Shown here: piece after piece, positions 5,223 to 5,625 of the stretch
How the letters are laid out: each line of letters starts with the position of its first letter
Position numbering within the stretch: position 1 is the first letter of the stretch
NCBI GenBank assembly: GCA_030918015.1
Contig: JAUPTP010000188.1
Coordinates: 1-5,625, forward strand
Direction: 5' to 3'
DNA length: 5,625 nucleotides
Origin: Pseudomonadota bacterium
GTDB lineage: Bacteria; Pseudomonadota; Gammaproteobacteria; Burkholderiales; Burkholderiaceae_C
Made by a program: the position numbers and the translations under genes
Notes under the pieces: model-generated
What the model saw: only the letters and a program-made list of their open reading frames with translations
Databases searched by the model: none
What the model was told of the DNA's origin: nothing

Positions 5223-5625
5223 ATGTTCAAGGCAACCCTTCTCGCGGCGCTGTGCGCACTGTTCATCGGCATGGCGCCGGCGCAGGCCGCCACGCCCGCC
5301 GCGGTCACGCCCTCCGGCACCGCGGCCTGTCCCGCCTTGCTCGACCGCACGGTGCCGCGGCTGCAGGACGAGCGGCCGCAGTCGCTGTGCCAGTACGCCG
5401 GCCGGGTGGTGCTGGTGGTCAACACCGCCAGCCAGTGCGGCTTCACCTCGCAGTACCGCGGCCTGGAGGCGCTGTACGAGCAGCACCGCGAGGCGGGTCT
5501 GGTGGTGCTGGGTTTCCCGTCGAACGACTTCGCCGGCCAGGAGCCGGGCTCGAACGCCGAGATCGCCGCCTTCTGCGAGGACCAGTTCTCGGTGCGTTTT
5601 CCGATGTTCATGAAGACACCGGTCA
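5223..5625 (+). CDS. Periplasmic glutathione peroxidase family protein (3' end outside window)
   Basis: This thiol peroxidase reduces H2O2 or lipid hydroperoxides. The visible 134 residues begin with a signal peptide (MFKATLLAALCALFIGMAPAQA, cleavage near 22), so the enzyme is exported. The GPx core follows: VVLVVNTASQCGFT with peroxidatic Cys72, then LGFPSNDFAGQEPG with catalytic-triad Gln106, and AAFCEDQFSVRFPMF. The Trp/Asn of the triad lie beyond the window. Cysteine replaces selenocysteine, as in nearly all bacteria. Cys118 occupies the position of the resolving cysteine in thioredoxin-dependent GPx proteins, so a thioredoxin-like partner is more likely than glutathione, despite the name. 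C36 and C56 before the core are extra cysteines. The ATG lacks a strong ribosome site. It is transcribed divergently from the B12-type regulator across a repeat-rich 152-bp spacer. Confidence 0.93.
   Translation, partial: MFKATLLAALCALFIGMAPAQAATPAAVTPSGTAACPALLDRTVPRLQDERPQSLCQYAGRVVLVVNTASQCGFTSQYRGLEALYEQHREAGLVVLGFPSNDFAGQEPGSNAEIAAFCEDQFSVRFPMFMKTPV

Noticed and set aside
1..5625. Mobile element, CRISPR array or defence system
   Set aside because: No transposase, integrase, regular direct-repeat array or defence-protein motif is visible in any frame; composition is even apart from short intergenic AT-rich patches.

Overview
This is a GC-rich, densely coded chromosomal segment of about 5.6 kb. 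Third codon positions are dominated by G/C. The protein families and their wording (LipA C-terminus, cytochrome b561 with YceI, a periplasmic glutathione peroxidase, a MerR/B12 regulator) fit a betaproteobacterium, most likely Burkholderiales. That assignment is inferred from sequence style; no database search was possible.

Layout. The left end holds the last 114 codons of lipA (lipoyl synthase, + strand). It runs stop-to-stop into an Old Yellow Enzyme family ene-reductase on the - strand (346-1422), and the junction is a perfect 14-bp palindrome. Two small + strand genes without a recognised family follow: a 54-aa basic protein (1546-1710) and a 78-aa single-pass membrane protein (1860-2096). 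Next is a block of four - strand genes. In order of transcription they are a MerR-type regulator with a cobalamin-binding domain of the CarH/LitR photoreceptor type (5070-4120), a cytochrome b561 (3996-3427), and two tandem secreted YceI-family lipid-binding proteins (3380-2799 and 2748-2173). At the right edge a periplasmic cysteine-type glutathione peroxidase (from 5223, + strand) is divergent from the regulator and runs off the window.

How the parts may work together. Cytochrome b561 with YceI is a known pairing: a membrane di-haem, quinol-linked protein and a periplasmic isoprenoid-binding lipocalin-like protein. Here the pair has a second YceI and sits downstream of a regulator that keeps the CarH light-sensing residues (W-x9-EH and E-x-H-x-x-G). 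A peroxide-removing enzyme is divergent across a 152-bp region rich in TTGTC-type repeats. My best reading is a light- and B12-responsive module protecting the envelope or quinone pool from photo-oxidative damage. The gene identities are well supported. The regulatory link is inference.

No tRNA, rRNA, CRISPR array, insertion sequence or integration site was seen. No gene-free stretch exceeds 300 bases; the longest gaps are 1423-1545, 1711-1859, 3997-4119 and 5071-5222, each described below.
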